A stretch of DNA of 64,000 nucleotides from Conchocele bisecta (taxonomy: Eukaryota; Mollusca; Bivalvia; Lucinida; Thyasiridae): the NCBI GenBank assembly GCA_029237695.1, contig CM055279.1, forward strand, positions 55,315,530 to 55,379,529. Direction: 5' to 3'. Positions 1 through 11,830 of the stretch are shown piece after piece (the first letter of the stretch is position 1; the number at the start of each line of letters is the position of its first letter). Both the position numbers and the translations under genes were made by a program. Under the pieces are notes generated by a model that worked only from the letters and a program-made list of their open reading frames with translations, did not search any database and was not told the origin of the DNA.

Positions 1-430
1 GCTATACACTATATATTGGTTTACTCTCATTGTGGTATTTAGAGAAAACCGTAATGTATAGTCATTTTAGTCTCATTGTGTATTTACATAGACATATACA
101 CTATAAATTGTCAGTTTACTCTTATTGCGTATTGGGACAGGGATTTATTTTTTTAGCTTTTTGTATGGTATGCTATATTGGTTAATTATGTTTGTTGATG
201 GTCCTGTTTTGTATTATGTTGGAAACCAATGTTTATAATTCTATATTGTCAAGTGTAATTACATGTATTAGCGACGTACGCCATTGGCCATTGTGTGAGA
301 ATAAATAGGATGTGCATTGATATACATCTATGCCATTTGCTGGGTATTATAACCTTCCTCAGCGTACATACAATCTGATTCATTCTGCGACACTGGTAGA
401 CACTACACCAAACATATACTCGATCATTAC
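1..430. other. SIGMAR1 intron sequence running off the left edge
   Basis: AT-rich sequence with a weak internal repeat (a motif ending in CTCATTGTG recurs near 30 and 72). I see no exon, RNA gene or transposon end here. The next SIGMAR1 exon is expected further left. Confidence 0.5.
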
Positions 431-523
431 CTGGACCGTACACCACGGCGTGCATGTCCCCCTCCTGCCACTGGCGGAATTCTCCCGTGAGTATCGTGTC
501 CGAGATGTTAACCCAGTAGCGGC
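431..523 (-). CDS. SIGMAR1: Sigma-1 receptor homologue, exon 4 (last exon inside the window)
   Basis: This 93-nt exon has an acceptor CAATTGTAG|GC and a donor CCAG|GTAATG, phase 1 at both ends. It encodes RYWVNISDTILTGEFRQW followed by QEGDMHAVVYGPG, matching the mammalian RYWAEISDTIISGTFHQW segment. The Asp of ISDT corresponds to human Asp126, one of the two acidic residues required for ligand binding. The partner (human Glu172) and the C-terminal membrane-associated helices must be encoded left of base 1, since I see no further exon in 1-430. Together the four exons give about 146 codons of an expected 220 or so. The intron to exon 3 is about 620 bp, the only short intron seen. Confidence 0.94.
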
Positions 524-1144
524 CTACAATTGATAAGGTAATTTTATATCAGGCAATCGTCAGGAAATGTATCAAATGTTTTGATTGGAATATGCACGTA
601 GCAGATTAACAACCATCATTATATTATCTTTTTACTATTATACACCGTTACTTTGTTTCTGATGATTTCCCACAATTCAAATTAACTAGTGTCGAACTTT
701 ACATACATATTAAGAGTTTTAAAATGTGTGTTGCAGTCCATTAAGCTCTCATTCGCCGCCATATACAGTAAACAACATGTACGATTACGACGTTATTTTC
801 TGAATAAAAATAGCATAGAAACTATTTCCGAACTATTTTCTTTCCGATTAATAAATGACTTTTACGTTTGTCTAATGCTGTACTATTACTTTGTTGCTTT
901 GGCAGTAGATTTTGCTATTCCTGTGTAGCGTTCCTATCAGATGTTTTTCTACTAGAGCATGTAAGCAGAGGCGCCGCCTGGATTCGTATTCCGGGATGTA
1001 TAATAACTGATCGATTTACATGGATACACATTGCAGCTAGTATTTAGCCTAGGTCTGAAGTACTTCGACCAAAACATCTAACTGTCTTTATTTGAATATT
1101 TAAATTAGTTAACTGCACACTCGTGAACACCATCTGTATATTAC

Positions 1145-1237
1145 CCGAATTCCCAGAGGTGTCGATTGCTGTGCCAAAGAAGAGAAGATATTCGGTAACT
1201 GATGCATGTAGAATGCACATGCTGCCCATCCAACCAC
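1145..1237 (-). CDS. SIGMAR1: Sigma-1 receptor homologue, exon 3
   Basis: This 93-nt exon has an acceptor TATTTTGTAG|GT and a donor TCGG|GTAATA, phase 1 at both ends. It encodes [17 protein letters not shown] followed by [15 protein letters not shown], which is almost the mammalian [25 protein letters not shown] segment. By count this is residues 85-116. The Glu and Tyr of TEY match human Glu102 (the residue changed in the E102Q juvenile ALS allele) and Tyr103 (ligand-pocket residue), with an offset of two residues. A TIR-bounded element begins only about 37 bp upstream of the acceptor, at 1274. The polypyrimidine tract is short, but the element has not destroyed the site. Confidence 0.95.
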
Positions 1238-1412
1238 CTACAAAATAACCATGGGTGAATCAGAAGGATATCAGTAGCCGATTTCATCAACATTGCAAAG
1301 TATACTTTTCTAGCAAAGTATACTTTGAGGGAGTAATCATTTATTTTTCCTGAAATGCATTATTTCATATAGAACTAACAAATGCATATATTTCATGATT
1401 AAAAGTATGCAG

Positions 1413-1486
1413 AATTATTATACTGAATTTATACATTATCACAGCCATAATGGCTGTGATAATGTAATAAATTCAGTATAATAACA
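1413..1486. repeat. Long hairpin
   Basis: Two arms of about 35 nt around CAGCCATAATGGCTG form an almost perfect palindrome whose arms end in TTATTATACTGAATTTA and its complement. It lies immediately before the ACAAGA start of the internal element. Confidence 0.85.
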
Positions 1487-1734
1487 AGAAACGAGGCAAA
1501 GCCACGAAGGCCAGGTTTTTTCCAAGCATAGACACTTGGATAACATAATTATACCCACTTTTTGTAGACTAGATGGCCGTGGCCTGCATGTCGCGCCTTG
1601 GGGCGAGGCATGGACACTAAAAAAATAGATATAGTAGATGGAAAAAGTTTAACCAAAAAACTTTAACCGGACACACGGACGAACGGACGGACGTATGCCA
1701 AAATGCCGACGATATCGCGCGTTCCGCAAGCAGG

Positions 1735-2700
1735 TGTGACAATGTGAAGTATCAAGGTATTGGGTGAAGCAGTTGCAGAGATATAGTACACGAAAAAACT
1801 TTAACAAAAAAATTTAAAGTAATTTGAACTTGACATAGGGCACAGGATCGCGCTTTCCGCAAGCAGGTGTGACAATGATGATAAACACCCATGTGAAGTA
1901 TGAAGGTATTGGGTGAAGCAGTTGCAGAGATATAGTACACGAAAAAACTTTAACAAAAAAATTCAAAGTATTTGACCTTGACATGGGCACAGGATCGCGC
2001 TTTCCGCAAGCAGGTGCAACAATGATGATAAACACCCATGTGAAGTATGAAGGTATTGGGTGAAGCAGTTGCAGAGATATAGTACACGAAAAAAGTTTAA
2101 CAAAAAAATTCAAAGTAATTTGACCTTGACATTGGGCACAGGATCGCGCTTTCCGCAAGCAGGTGCGACAATGATGATAAACACCCATGTGAAGTATCAA
2201 GGTATTGGGTGAAGCAGTTGCAGGCAGAGATATAGTACATGAAAAAACTTTAACAAAAAAATTCAAAGTAATTTGACCTTGACATTGGGCACAGGATCGC
2301 GCTTTCCGCAAGCAGGTGCGACAATGATGATAAACACACATGTGAAGTATCAAGGTATTGGGTGAAGCAGTTGCAGAGATATAGTACACGAAAAAAGTTT
2401 AACAAAAAAATTCAAAGTAATTTGACCTTGACATTGGGCACAGGATCGCGCTTTCCGCAAGCAGGTGCGACAATGATGATAAACACCCATGTGAAGTATC
2501 AAGGTATTGGGTGAAGCAGTTGCAGAGATATAGTACACGAAAAAATTTTAACAAAAAAATTCATTCAAAGTAATTTGACCTTGACATTGGGCACAGGGGC
2601 CGCACGGTTGGGGGTTAGAATGAAAATATGGATGATGATAAACACCCATGTGAAGTTTCAAGGTAATGGGCGAAGCAGTTGCAGAGATATAGTATAACAA
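1735..2700 (+). repeat. Tandem array, about 150-bp unit, 6-7 copies
   Basis: The marker GTGAAGTATCAAGGTATTGG recurs at about 1745, 1893, 2041, 2190, 2342 and 2491, giving a period of 149-152 bp. Each unit also carries CAGGATCGCGCTTTCCGC. Units are highly similar, so the array is young or homogenised. The open frames across it are a product of the repeat. Confidence 0.9.
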
Positions 2701-3290
2701 AAACCAGACGTACGTTAAAAAGTTAACGTTGAAAATGGCTAAGTCAATTACGTAGAAATAATAGGTGAAGGTGAAAAAATTGTCACATGTTGAATAGTTG
2801 TATGTGGTAGGCACCCCTTGGTTATGAAGCTGTGAAAGTTTGGTGGTCCTAGGTGGTACAGTACCAAAGAAATGGACTTAAACACGAAAACTTAACATTG
2901 TAAACGCGAAAAGTTAACATTGAAAATGGCTAAGTCGACTGCGCGGAAAAAATGGGTGAAGTTAAAAAAAAGAGTAACATGTTGGATAGTGATATGTGGT
3001 GGGCACCCCTTGATTATGAAGCTGTGAAAGTTTGGTGGTCCTAGGTGGTACAGTACCAAAGAAATGGACTTAACACGAAAACTTAACATTGTAAACGCGA
3101 AAACTTAACATTGAAAATGGCTAAGTCGACTACGCGGAAAAAATGGGTCAAGATAAAAAAAAAGTAACATGTTGGATAGTGATATGTGTGGTGGGCACCC
3201 TTGATTATGAGCTGTGAAAGTTTGGTGGTCCTAGGTGGTACAGTAACAAAGAAATGGACTCAAACACGAAAACTTAACATTGATTGTGGA
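2700..3290 (+). repeat. Tandem array, about 192-bp unit, three copies
   Basis: The marker GTGAAAGTTTGGTGGTCC recurs at about 2832, 3026 and 3217. The array ends in a GC-rich CCGCCCGCC tract (3290-3315) and a small hairpin (AGCCTGGATTTT / AAAACCTGGCT, about 3331-3362). Confidence 0.85.
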
Positions 3291-3456
3291 CGCCGCCCGC
3301 CGCCCGCCCGCCCGGCTTTCGCCAATCCAATAGCCTGGATTTTTTTTCAAAAAACCTGGCTAAAAATTAATAAATTTATCATAAAATTGAAAATTTCTCC
3401 CTCAAAGTATACTTTGCTACTAAAGTATACTTTGCAATGTTGATGAAATAGGCTAC

Positions 3457-4000
3457 AGAGCTCCAGATAAGCTTTGTGAATATAATATAATAGCTAGTTT
3501 ATTGCATCGAGGCAACTGCCTCATGAGCATACATACATGACTATGGTATAATACGTACAATGCAAGATGGCCTACATGGGTAAACTACTAAATATAATGA
3601 AAAGTCATGCAGAGCATGATGTTATTAGCCGATCAAATCAGGGTAGAGTGCATCGAACATATGTAGGTGTCTCTGGTAACATTGTCAATGGTAAACTATT
3701 TTCTACCACAGTTCTGTACCCAGCGTTGACATTTTTCTCGATTTTGTGCAGGTTTTGGAAACCCGTTCCCAAATCCATCCAATAGCAGCAATGCCATAGC
3801 AGCAATGTTTTGTTGTCACCATTATGTTGCGAAATATTCCAGCGTAACACCTGTACTGTATGCTCTATTTATCTACAAATTACACTCCGCAATACACAAA
3901 GTTGTAGTCACTGTGTGTTTGTCCGAATTCTGTGGCACATGCGAGTGGGCGGAGCTACCAGGGCTATATATATCTAGCGGTTACAGTGTCTACTAAAAAG
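3457..4000. other. Unique-looking intronic sequence with a solo hAT-like terminus
   Basis: CAGAGCTCCAGATAAG at about 3455-3471 equals the terminal inverted repeat of the hAT-like MITE described at 46027, but no partner end is found nearby. The remaining sequence contains a dodecamer repeat AATAGCAGCAATGCCATAGCAGCAATG (about 3780-3806, split here only by its repetition) and no gene. Confidence 0.45.
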
Positions 4001-4002
4001 TA

Positions 4003-4480
4003 GTGAGTGAGTGAGTGAATAGGGTTTAACGTCCGCTTTTCTGACATAGAGGTACAAGCCTCAGGGAGTCTACACGCAGACGGGTCAACGGGGTCGTGTC
4101 CCGTATCCACCTGTCCGAGGGGGGTAAATCCCAACTTCAGAACTCAATATTTACAATCAAAATACATATTCAGTCCTGAAATTAGAACACCCTGATCTGG
4201 TGCCAGGCCCTCGCCACAGCATCATTTATCCCATCCCCTAAAAGTAATAGGATTAGCGCTAATCTTACTTTTATATATGGGGCATAGCCTGACTCAACTC
4301 TCACATACAAGAAAGCCAAATATTTACATGAGGGCCAAATCCGGTATAGTGGGTTCCGGAAAGTATGAACCCAATCGTTAAGCCAGTTTAGTCGCCTTTT
4401 ACGACAAGCAATGGCTACTGCAGCACTATTCTCAGGATCAGTTGATCCCGCCCCGGTGACTGCACGGGGCCATCTAAAAA
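4003..4480 (-). mobile_element. SINE-like dispersed repeat
   Basis: Begins with (GTGA)n and GGGTTTAACGTCCGC and continues through CCTGATCTGGTGCCAGGC and AGTCGCCTTTTACGACAAGC. The middle block is shared with copies near 23760 and 40190. The (GTGA)n simple repeat plus GTTTAACG looks like the 3' tail of a SINE read in reverse. No clear RNA polymerase III boxes were identified in this copy. Confidence 0.5.
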
Positions 4481-4499
4481 TAGACGCAAGCTCCTGCGT

Positions 4500-5335
4500 A
4501 TTCAGGCACATGCCCAGATTGGCCTAATGTGCCCCATCCGTGATTTTTTGCGCGATGTCGGGCGCAAGACAATCAATAATTTGCGGCATTGACAATAATT
4601 AAGGGGGATTGCCGCAATCGCGCGTGCTGGATGCATCCCTGCCATCCCTGCATGATACGTAAACAAATCAAAGTTGGCTATGAAGGGCAATTCTTCGTTT
4701 TGATTGGTGGAAAATTTTGTGAATATTAACTAGCGTCAAATGACGCGCATACGCGATCCAATGGGATAAACCCGAGATGCTGGGATAAACCCGAAAATGC
4801 TAGGGTTGCTAGTAAGGAGATTTTGAGCAGAGGTCGATTATAAATTAGCCGAATAAACACATTTTACGCGATTATACGTGGCTGAAACTTGTTCTGTTTA
4901 ATAAATAAAAGCTTTAAATTAGCCCAATAATCGGCGTATGTTGGCGTATGGATGCCCATTAGAGCCAACTATGGACTTCAACAACAATAACTTCCGGGTT
5001 AAATCTCTTCCGGCGTTCAGCTCATTACGTATTCAAAATTGTGTTATTTGGCTATAAGTAAAGTTTTAAACGGAGATAATTGCCAAAAATTCAAACTTTA
5101 TCGGTTGATGCAATTTGGAAGTGATACAGAAAAATTCGCGTTCGTAGATTACCGAATAGCGGAGAAAAGGGTTGCTACAAACTTTTTAAGAATTCGATGG
5201 ATAACCAATATATTAGCCGATCTATAAATAGATCGGCTAATAATGAATGCAGAAACACCACAATCGTGGCAAATAGGCAAATAAATTTCAGACCATGCCG
5301 CGACCACTAATACATATATCTGTACTTGTATTATA
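4500..5335. other. No gene recognised
   Basis: Mixed sequence. The only structure seen is a perfect short hairpin at 5213-5242 (ATTAGCCGATCTAT, 2-nt loop, ATAGATCGGCTAAT). Open frames here are short and resemble nothing I know. Confidence 0.4.
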
Positions 5336-5399
5336 CATATGTATATCGCAGTCTCCGCTACTGATCACAGTATTATCGTATTATGTTTAACAATAAATG

Positions 5400-5640
5400 A
5401 GAAATATACAGACATATACATACACATAGACATACATATGTACACACACATGCATACATGCACATACATGTACACATACATGCACATACATGTACACACA
5501 TATACGCATATATATACACACCTATATATATATATATATATATACATCTTCTTTCTAAATGTAGTATAGTATTACATGTCTATATACGTACATATAGACA
5601 CATATACATATAATGTGTACATACACACACATAAAACAAT
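5400..5640. repeat. TACA/CATA-type microsatellite
   Basis: Interrupted (ACATAC)n, (CA)n and (TA)n blocks, including a pure TA run at about 5524-5543. Both strands are open through it because the repeat lacks stops in some frames. It is not a gene. Confidence 0.9.
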
Positions 5641-5889
5641 GCACCAGTGGAAGCGTCATGGCATGAACGTTCCCTCAAACAGGAATACTTTGCTCATACA
5701 TTGTATTCCAATTGTCGTTTTAAAGCAATATTGCACAAATAATACATGTATCTACGCTCCACACGAGTATATGATAATTTAACGAATCAAGCATATAAAG
5801 CTTACTAGAAGTTAAGGAATTTTTAAATTTCGGGAGAGTTTTTGTTTTTGGCAAATGCGCTTTAAATAAGCCTCACAATAGCGTAAAAC

Positions 5890-6380
5890 AACTAGTCACA
5901 TGAATAATACAGTCATGTACATTCACATATAATACAGTCATGTACATTCACATATAATACAGTCATGTACATTCACATATAATACAGTCATGAATACATT
6001 CACATACAATACAGTCATGTACATTCACATATAATACAGTCATGTACATTCACATATAATACAGTCATGTACATTCACATATAATACAGTCATGTACATT
6101 CACATATAATACAGTCATGTACATTCACATATAATACAGTCATGTACATTCACATATAATACAGTCATGTACATTCACATATAATACATGCCATATTATA
6201 AACGACTAGTCACATGAATAATACAGTCATGTACATTCACATATAATACAGTCATGTACATTCACATATAATACAGTCATGTACATTCACATATAATACA
6301 GTCATGTACATTCACATATAATACAGTCATGTACATTCACATATAATACAGTCATGTACATTCACATATAATACATGCCA
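5890..6380 (+). repeat. 25-bp minisatellite in two blocks
   Basis: The unit ATACAGTCATGTACATTC (25 bp in full) is repeated about 12 times from 5904 to 6189 and about 6-7 times from 6216 to 6374. Both blocks begin with ACTAGTCACATGAATAATAC and end with ATACATGCCATATTATAAAC, so the whole block structure was itself duplicated. Confidence 0.92.
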
Positions 6381-6389
6381 TATTATAAA

Positions 6390-7140
6390 CAAACGGTCTA
6401 TGAGTGTATGGTAGGAAATTACATAAATGGACATGTCGTCTTGGCGATCAGCGTAGCCCCAGATCAGCCTGCGCGAACCTGTACAGAGATTAGAATGTGC
6501 ATTTTATGTAAATATATCTATCTATAAATATACACAATTGATTTCCAGTTATTTCTAGAATAAATTACTACATATATCTGTTTAGCTGAGATGTCGTTAC
6601 GTTTCTCGAACGCTCTGAAAATGAAATTACCAAGGTTTCTTATACAAGTCTGAGTGAAACAGTTTTACTAATGTTAACATATTGGGTCTACTTCTATAGT
6701 ATCGGCCGATGTAGCGTACCCTCAAGTCATTGTAGACATGCAGGCCATATAAACAAGACATAAAATTCATCTTCTCTAACACGTTACAGAATTTACATTT
6801 ACGATCATCAAAGGGTGTACTAATTGGTCTATGTCATCTGCCGGTTTCAACCTCCAACCTGTGGGAAGATACACGCAGTCTGGTTAGAGCCACTCTAAAC
6901 TGTTTTACACTGATGAAATCAAGATAGCATTGATATTCAAAAGATGAAATATTTTTTATAAAATAAAGCACTACTAGATTAATATATTCAAGTGTTCCAG
7001 TCTTGAACGAAATGTCTGTTAAACGTTGTTTTAATGTCACCCACACCTTACGAAAGCCATATATGGTAAAAACCAAGCTGTGTAGCATCATGTGATATAT
7101 ACGTGTAATATATTTCCGGTCACTTGGTCCGATTACTTTG
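6390..7140. other. No gene recognised
   Basis: About 750 bp of ordinary intronic sequence. A fragment GCCCCAGATCAGCCTGCG (about 6456) is part of a dispersed bivalve-type repeat seen also near 18480 and 43780. Confidence 0.4.
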
Positions 7141-7149
7141 AACCATTAT

Positions 7150-8700
7150 TTAACTAGAAATGGACGCTTGTCGACAAGCGCATGTGTATCCCCCTCCCCA
7201 GATACACAAGTAGTTTGAAAAAAGGGTGTTCGAGTTATGCTCCGGAGACAAAATCAGTGACGGAAAAACAAAGGGAGATAACTAAAGAATTAGTGATGCA
7301 AGAGTTGTCATTCTTGCGGGACACACATTTAGGGTCGTGGTCTATGCATGTGTGAAGTTTCATGAAAATATTCCAAAGGGTGTTCGAGTTATGCTCCAGA
7401 CACCCGAAAAATCAGTGCACGAAACAACAAGGGAGATAACTAAGAAAATTAACGACGCAAGAGTTGTCATTCTTACGTGCGACACACCTTTGGGTCGTCT
7501 TCTATGCATGTGTGAAGTTTAATAAACTAGAAAAATGTGTTCATAGAACACAGATGTCCCACATATCGCTTTGATAATAAATGAGGCCAAATTGCAAGTC
7601 AAAATTTTCTTTTACCTGAGCGTTAAAGTTTTTGAAGCACCAAGTATGTGACCTTGACCCTGGGCTTGGCGGGGGCAGGACAAACGTGGATTTGGCACAG
7701 GGCGGTAGAGGACCATTAGAGCAATGCATATATGAAATATGAAGCTGATCCGTGAAAGAAAACAGAAATGATAAGATATTTACTGAGCGTTAAAGTTTTT
7801 GAAGCACTAAGTATATGATGTTAACCCTGGGCTTGGCTGGGGGGGCGGGACGAACGTATTTGGATTTGGCACAGGGCGGTAGAGGACCATTAGAGCAAGC
7901 ATATATGAAATATGAAGTTGATCGTGAATGGAAAGAAAAATTATAAGATATTTACCTGAGCATTAAAGTTTTTGAAGCACCAAGTATGTGACCTTGACCC
8001 TGGGATTGGCGGGGGCAGGACGAACGTGGATTTGGCACAGGGCGGTAGAGGACCATTAGAGCAATGCGTATATGAAATATGAAGATGATCCATGAAAGAA
8101 AACAGAAATTATAAGATATTTACCCGAGCGTTAAAGTTTTTGAAGCACTAAGTATGTGACCTTGACCCTGGGCTTGGCGGGGCAGGACGAACGTGGATTT
8201 GGCACAGGGCGGTAGACGACCATTAGAGCAACGCGTATATGAAATATGAAGTTGATCCGTGAATGGAAATAAAAATTATAAGATATTTACCTGAGCGTTA
8301 AAGTTTTTGAAGCACCAAGTATGTGACCTTGACCCTGGGATTGGTGGGGCAGGACGAACGTGGATTTGGCACAGGGCGGTAGAGGACCATTAGAGCAATG
8401 CGTATATGAAATATGAAGATGATCCATGAAAGAAAACAGAAAGTATAAGATATTTACCCAAGCGTTAATGTTTTTGAAGCACTAAGTATGTGACCTTGAC
8501 CCTGGGCTTGACGGGGGCAGAATGAACGTGGATTTGGCACAGGGCGGTAGAGGACCATTAGAGCAATGCGTATATGAAATATGAAGCAGATCGGTCGAAG
8601 GATGAAGAAATTATGAGACATTTACCCGAGTGTTAAAGTTTTGTGACGGACGGACGGACGGACGGACGGGAGGACGGGACACACGTTCCTACGAATGAAT
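7150..8700 (+). repeat. Helentron-like repeat with about 168-bp internal units
   Basis: Two units of a 163-bp repeat (marker GGGAGATAACTAA at about 7268 and 7431) are followed from about 7590 by six or more units with the marker GTTAAAGTTTTTGAAGCAC (about 7619, 7786, 7962, 8130, 8297, 8464). A GACG tetranucleotide run (8646-8668) and a hairpin around TTGTTGGG/CCCAACAA (8700-8743) close the block. The start at about 7525 (AACTAGAAAAATGTGTTC) matches copies near 40440 and, inverted, near 21810. Confidence 0.75.
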
Positions 8701-8939
8701 ACTTGTTGGGTTTTTACTGTATAAAAATACCCAACAAGAGTACCCAACACTATCCTAACCCTACCCAATAAGATCCCCGTACGCTTACAACCGTTCGAGT
8801 TATGCTCTGGATACAAAATCAGAGCATGAAACAACAAAGGGAGATAAGTAAACAAGAATTCCGCGGAATCAGATGCCTCGCCTTGTCCTGCCTTGACCTC
8901 GAGCCGAAAAGCAATTTTCACTGGCCCGAACATATTATA

Positions 8940-9003
8940 CAATTATTGACTAGTGAACCATAGAATATCAGATTATATTCTATGGCTCACTAGTCAATAA
9001 TTG
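8940..9003. repeat. Hairpin, about 28-nt arms
   Basis: CAATTATTGACTAGTGAACC and its complement flank a 5-nt loop, with one mismatch in the arm. It lies between two repeat blocks and may be the fused ends of an element. Confidence 0.85.
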
Positions 9004-9014
9004 TTTTATTATAT

Positions 9015-9620
9015 GATAATAGTCTGTATATAGCACTTACGACCTTATGCTACTAGACAAAAATTGAAAAAGAATTTGAAGAAAAAAAATGAAAAAAAAA
9101 GTTTAAAAATTAAAAATAATAATGCATGCTACAGGAGCCCAGAATTTTTTTCAATAGTCCTATATTTATCTACATATATCTGCACAGGTCCACATAATGC
9201 CACAATATTTTCAACACAGTTTACGGAAATGTAATATAATCATTTACCTGTATAAATTACCTGTAAGTGGTCAGTGGTCAGTTGCACATGCTAGCACATG
9301 CACATGTGAATAGTCTGTATATAGCACTTACGACCTTATGCTACTAGACAAAAATTGAAAAATAATTTGACAAAAAAAAAAGAAAAAAAAAAGAAAAAAA
9401 AAAAAAAAAAAAAAATTAAAAAAAAAAGTTTAAAAATAATAATGCTTGCTATTGGAGACCAGATTTTTTTTAATAGTCCTATATTTATCTACATATATCT
9501 GCACAGGTCCACATAATGCCACAATATTTTCAACACAGTACCCAATGTAGTAATTTACCTGTATAAATTACCTGGTCAGCAGTGGTCAAGCACTGGACAT
9601 CTGCACATGCTAGCCCATGC
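9015..9620. repeat. Direct duplication, about 290-bp unit, two copies
   Basis: ATAGTCTGTATATAGCACTT occurs at about 9019 and 9311, and both copies continue through a long A-rich tract and CACAGGTCCACATAATGCC. The second copy has an expanded poly-A/AAAG tract (9370-9430). Confidence 0.85.
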
Positions 9621-9659
9621 TAGCACATGGTTCTCCCAGTTTCTATTGTTCTCTCTACA

Positions 9660-10430
9660 GGTAAGGTGTACAGAGCACACGAGAAAAGGTGTACAGAGCA
9701 GACAGAAAACAGGTCTTCATGCATTATTGTCCAGTTTGTAGAGTGCGCAAAACAAAAAAGGGAGATAACTGAAAAATTAGCTACGCAAGAGTTGTCATTC
9801 TTGTGCGCGACACACCTCCGGGTCGTGGTCTATGCATGTGTGAAGTTTCATGAAAATATTCCAAAGGGTGGTCGAGTTATGCTCCGGACAGGAAATCAGT
9901 GAGCGAAAACAAAAAAGGGAGATAACTCAGAAATTAGCTATGCAAGAGTTGTCATTCTTGTGCACGACACACCTTCGGTTCGTGGTCTAATTCAATGTGT
10001 TAGTTTCATAAAAATATTTCAAAGGGTGGTCGAGTTATGGTCAATCAGTGCGCGAAACAAAAAATGGAGATAACTCAAAAATTAGCTATGCAAGAGTTGT
10101 CATTCTTGTGCGCGACACACCTTCGGGTCGTGGTCTATGCATGTGTGAAGTTTCATGAAAATATTCCAAAGGGTGGTGGAGTTATGCTCCGGACACGAAA
10201 TCAGTGCGAGAAACAAAAAAGGGAGATAACTCAAAAATTAGCTATGCAAGAGTTGTCATTCTTGTGCGCGACACACCTTCGGGTCGTGGTCTATGCATGT
10301 GTGAAGTTTCATGAAAATATTCCAAAGGGTGTTCGAGTTATGCTCCGGACAAGAAGTGTCTGCGGCGGACGCGGACGCGGCGCGCTGTCAAATCCATAGT
10401 ATCCCCCGACGGAGTCCGGGGGATACAATT
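9660..10430 (+). repeat. Helentron-like array, about 150-bp unit, with terminal hairpin
   Basis: The marker GGGAGATAACTCAAAAATTA (with variants) recurs at about 9769, 9917, 10067 and 10223. The same unit is seen at 7268 and 7431. The array ends in a hairpin GTATCCCCCGAC / GTCCGGGGGATAC at 10399-10426, typical of a Helentron-type 3' end. The 120-codon frame across it is an artefact of the repeat. Confidence 0.8.
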
Positions 10431-10689
10431 ATATTATATAAACGACCTGTTCTAAGCGATGTTCTGCCTAGTTCACCGTAAACAAAATGGTTTTGTGTCG
10501 ATATTTTGACACCTATATAGCACGTGTTTACAAACATGTAAATGCAACTCTTTCAATTTTCATGGGCTGTGAAAACCCCCATACATCACCGGCATAATTA
10601 AGGATAGGGAGGACAAGTTTATCAAATAAATCCAGCATATGCTTAGGGGATAAGTCAGTAATATTTTTCAAATATGTATATAATTTGAA

Positions 10690-11830
10690 AATTACCTTTT
10701 GTGCCTGTCCCGATAAGGTATTATTGGCTTCTGAAAAGGAGCCCCTGGCGTGAAAACCACTCCTGAGTATGAATATTGTGTTACTATTTCTATTTCGTAA
10801 TTGTTATAATAGAATTTCAAATTTGCGGGAAGTCGGCCGCCTCTAAAAATCAGAACTTTAGTTTTCTTAGTATTTACTGTAAGTTTCCATTTTTGGCAAT
10901 AATTGTATAATGTGTCTATATATCCCTTTTTTAAATGTACTGCTGACGTTGCTAAAATTACAATGTCATCAGCATATAATAACAACAAAATATGTATCAT
11001 GTCAATGTCTATCCCATCTATTCCGTTTAAATATAACTCATCTTCTAAATCGTTTATATATATTGCAAATATAAAGGGTGATAAGCATTCCCCTTGACGC
11101 ACCCCTAACAACTCATCATTTACGTTACCTTTTTTATGCAGTGGCACTATATAACCTTCAGACCAGGCCTCCGGGAAATAACCATGTCTGAAAGTTGTAT
11201 TAAACTGTTTGTGCAGAAATGGTGAAATTAGTATTTTTCCGTGTATTAGAAATTTGTTTCAATACATATCTGGTCCCCCACTCCGTCCATTTGATAACTG
11301 GGACATTGATTGTAAAAGTTTGTCCTTAGAAATTTCCATATTCAATTCAGCGAACATTATTTTTATTTCCGATTCAAAACAGACCTCATTAAAATGAATA
11401 ATATCTTCATCTGGCTGGAACAATTGGTCTGTTGGATTATTTATGGCTTTGAAATATTTATGGCTTTGAAATATTGTTAAAAATAATGAGCAGAAAGTGT
11501 GTTTGATTTGGGTGAGCCTGCAGTTTATTTCAACATTTGACAGTACTGTTTGGCATTTTTTTATTGCAAATATAAAGGGTGATATGCATTCCCCTTGACG
11601 CACCCCTAACAACTCATCATTTACGTTACCTTTTTTATGCAGTGGCACTATATAACCTTCAGACCAGGCCTCCGGGAAATAACCATGTCTGAAAGTTGTA
11701 TTAAACTGTTTGTGCCAGGTGTGCATTTTTCTCGCCCTGTGATATTTGGCGCCCAACGCGGGACCGTGACTGACAATTATTCCCCAAACTATCCCAAACA
11801 CACATGTATATGGAATTCAAAGATGAAATA
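10690..11830 (-). pseudogene. Rearranged non-LTR retrotransposon reverse transcriptase relic
   Basis: One minus-strand frame (10692-11147) carries GVRQGECLSPFIFAIYIND and LLLYADDIVILATSA, the reverse-transcriptase fingers/palm motif and the catalytic YADD box, then the WKLTVNTKKTKVLIF thumb-side motif. A second (11259-11801) carries FPEAWSEGYIVPLHKKG, an upstream motif, but joined directly to another copy of GVRQGECISPFIF. Segments 11072-11219 and 11568-11716 are near-identical direct duplicates, so the order of parts is scrambled and the RT palm between the two motifs is missing. No endonuclease is seen. It is an APE-type LINE relic by RT motifs; the clade is uncertain. Confidence 0.85.

Larger units (their letters stand above)
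1274..3456. mobile_element. TIR-bounded element (about 2.2 kb) with internal tandem arrays
   Basis: The left end (1274-1333) and right end (3397-3456) are near-perfect inverted repeats of about 60 bp. Both include two copies of the palindromic core AAAGTATACTTT and finish on the inside with GAGGGAG/CTCCCTC. Inside lie a perfect-looking hairpin (1413-1486), a segment beginning ACAAGAAACGAGG (about 1485), an array of about 150-bp units and an array of about 192-bp units. No transposase frame is present, so it is non-autonomous. It may be a TIR element into which a Helentron-like element inserted. It sits in SIGMAR1 intron 2 just upstream of exon 3. The superfamily is unknown because no target-site duplication is obvious. 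Confidence 0.75.

Noticed and set aside
1814..2389. 191-codon minus-strand open frame
   Set aside because: It is the tandem 150-bp unit read in a stop-free frame; residues repeat with the DNA period and there is no start context or known family.
5904..6374. CRISPR-like direct repeats
   Set aside because: There are no unique spacers: the 25-bp units are contiguous, and the context is a eukaryotic intron.
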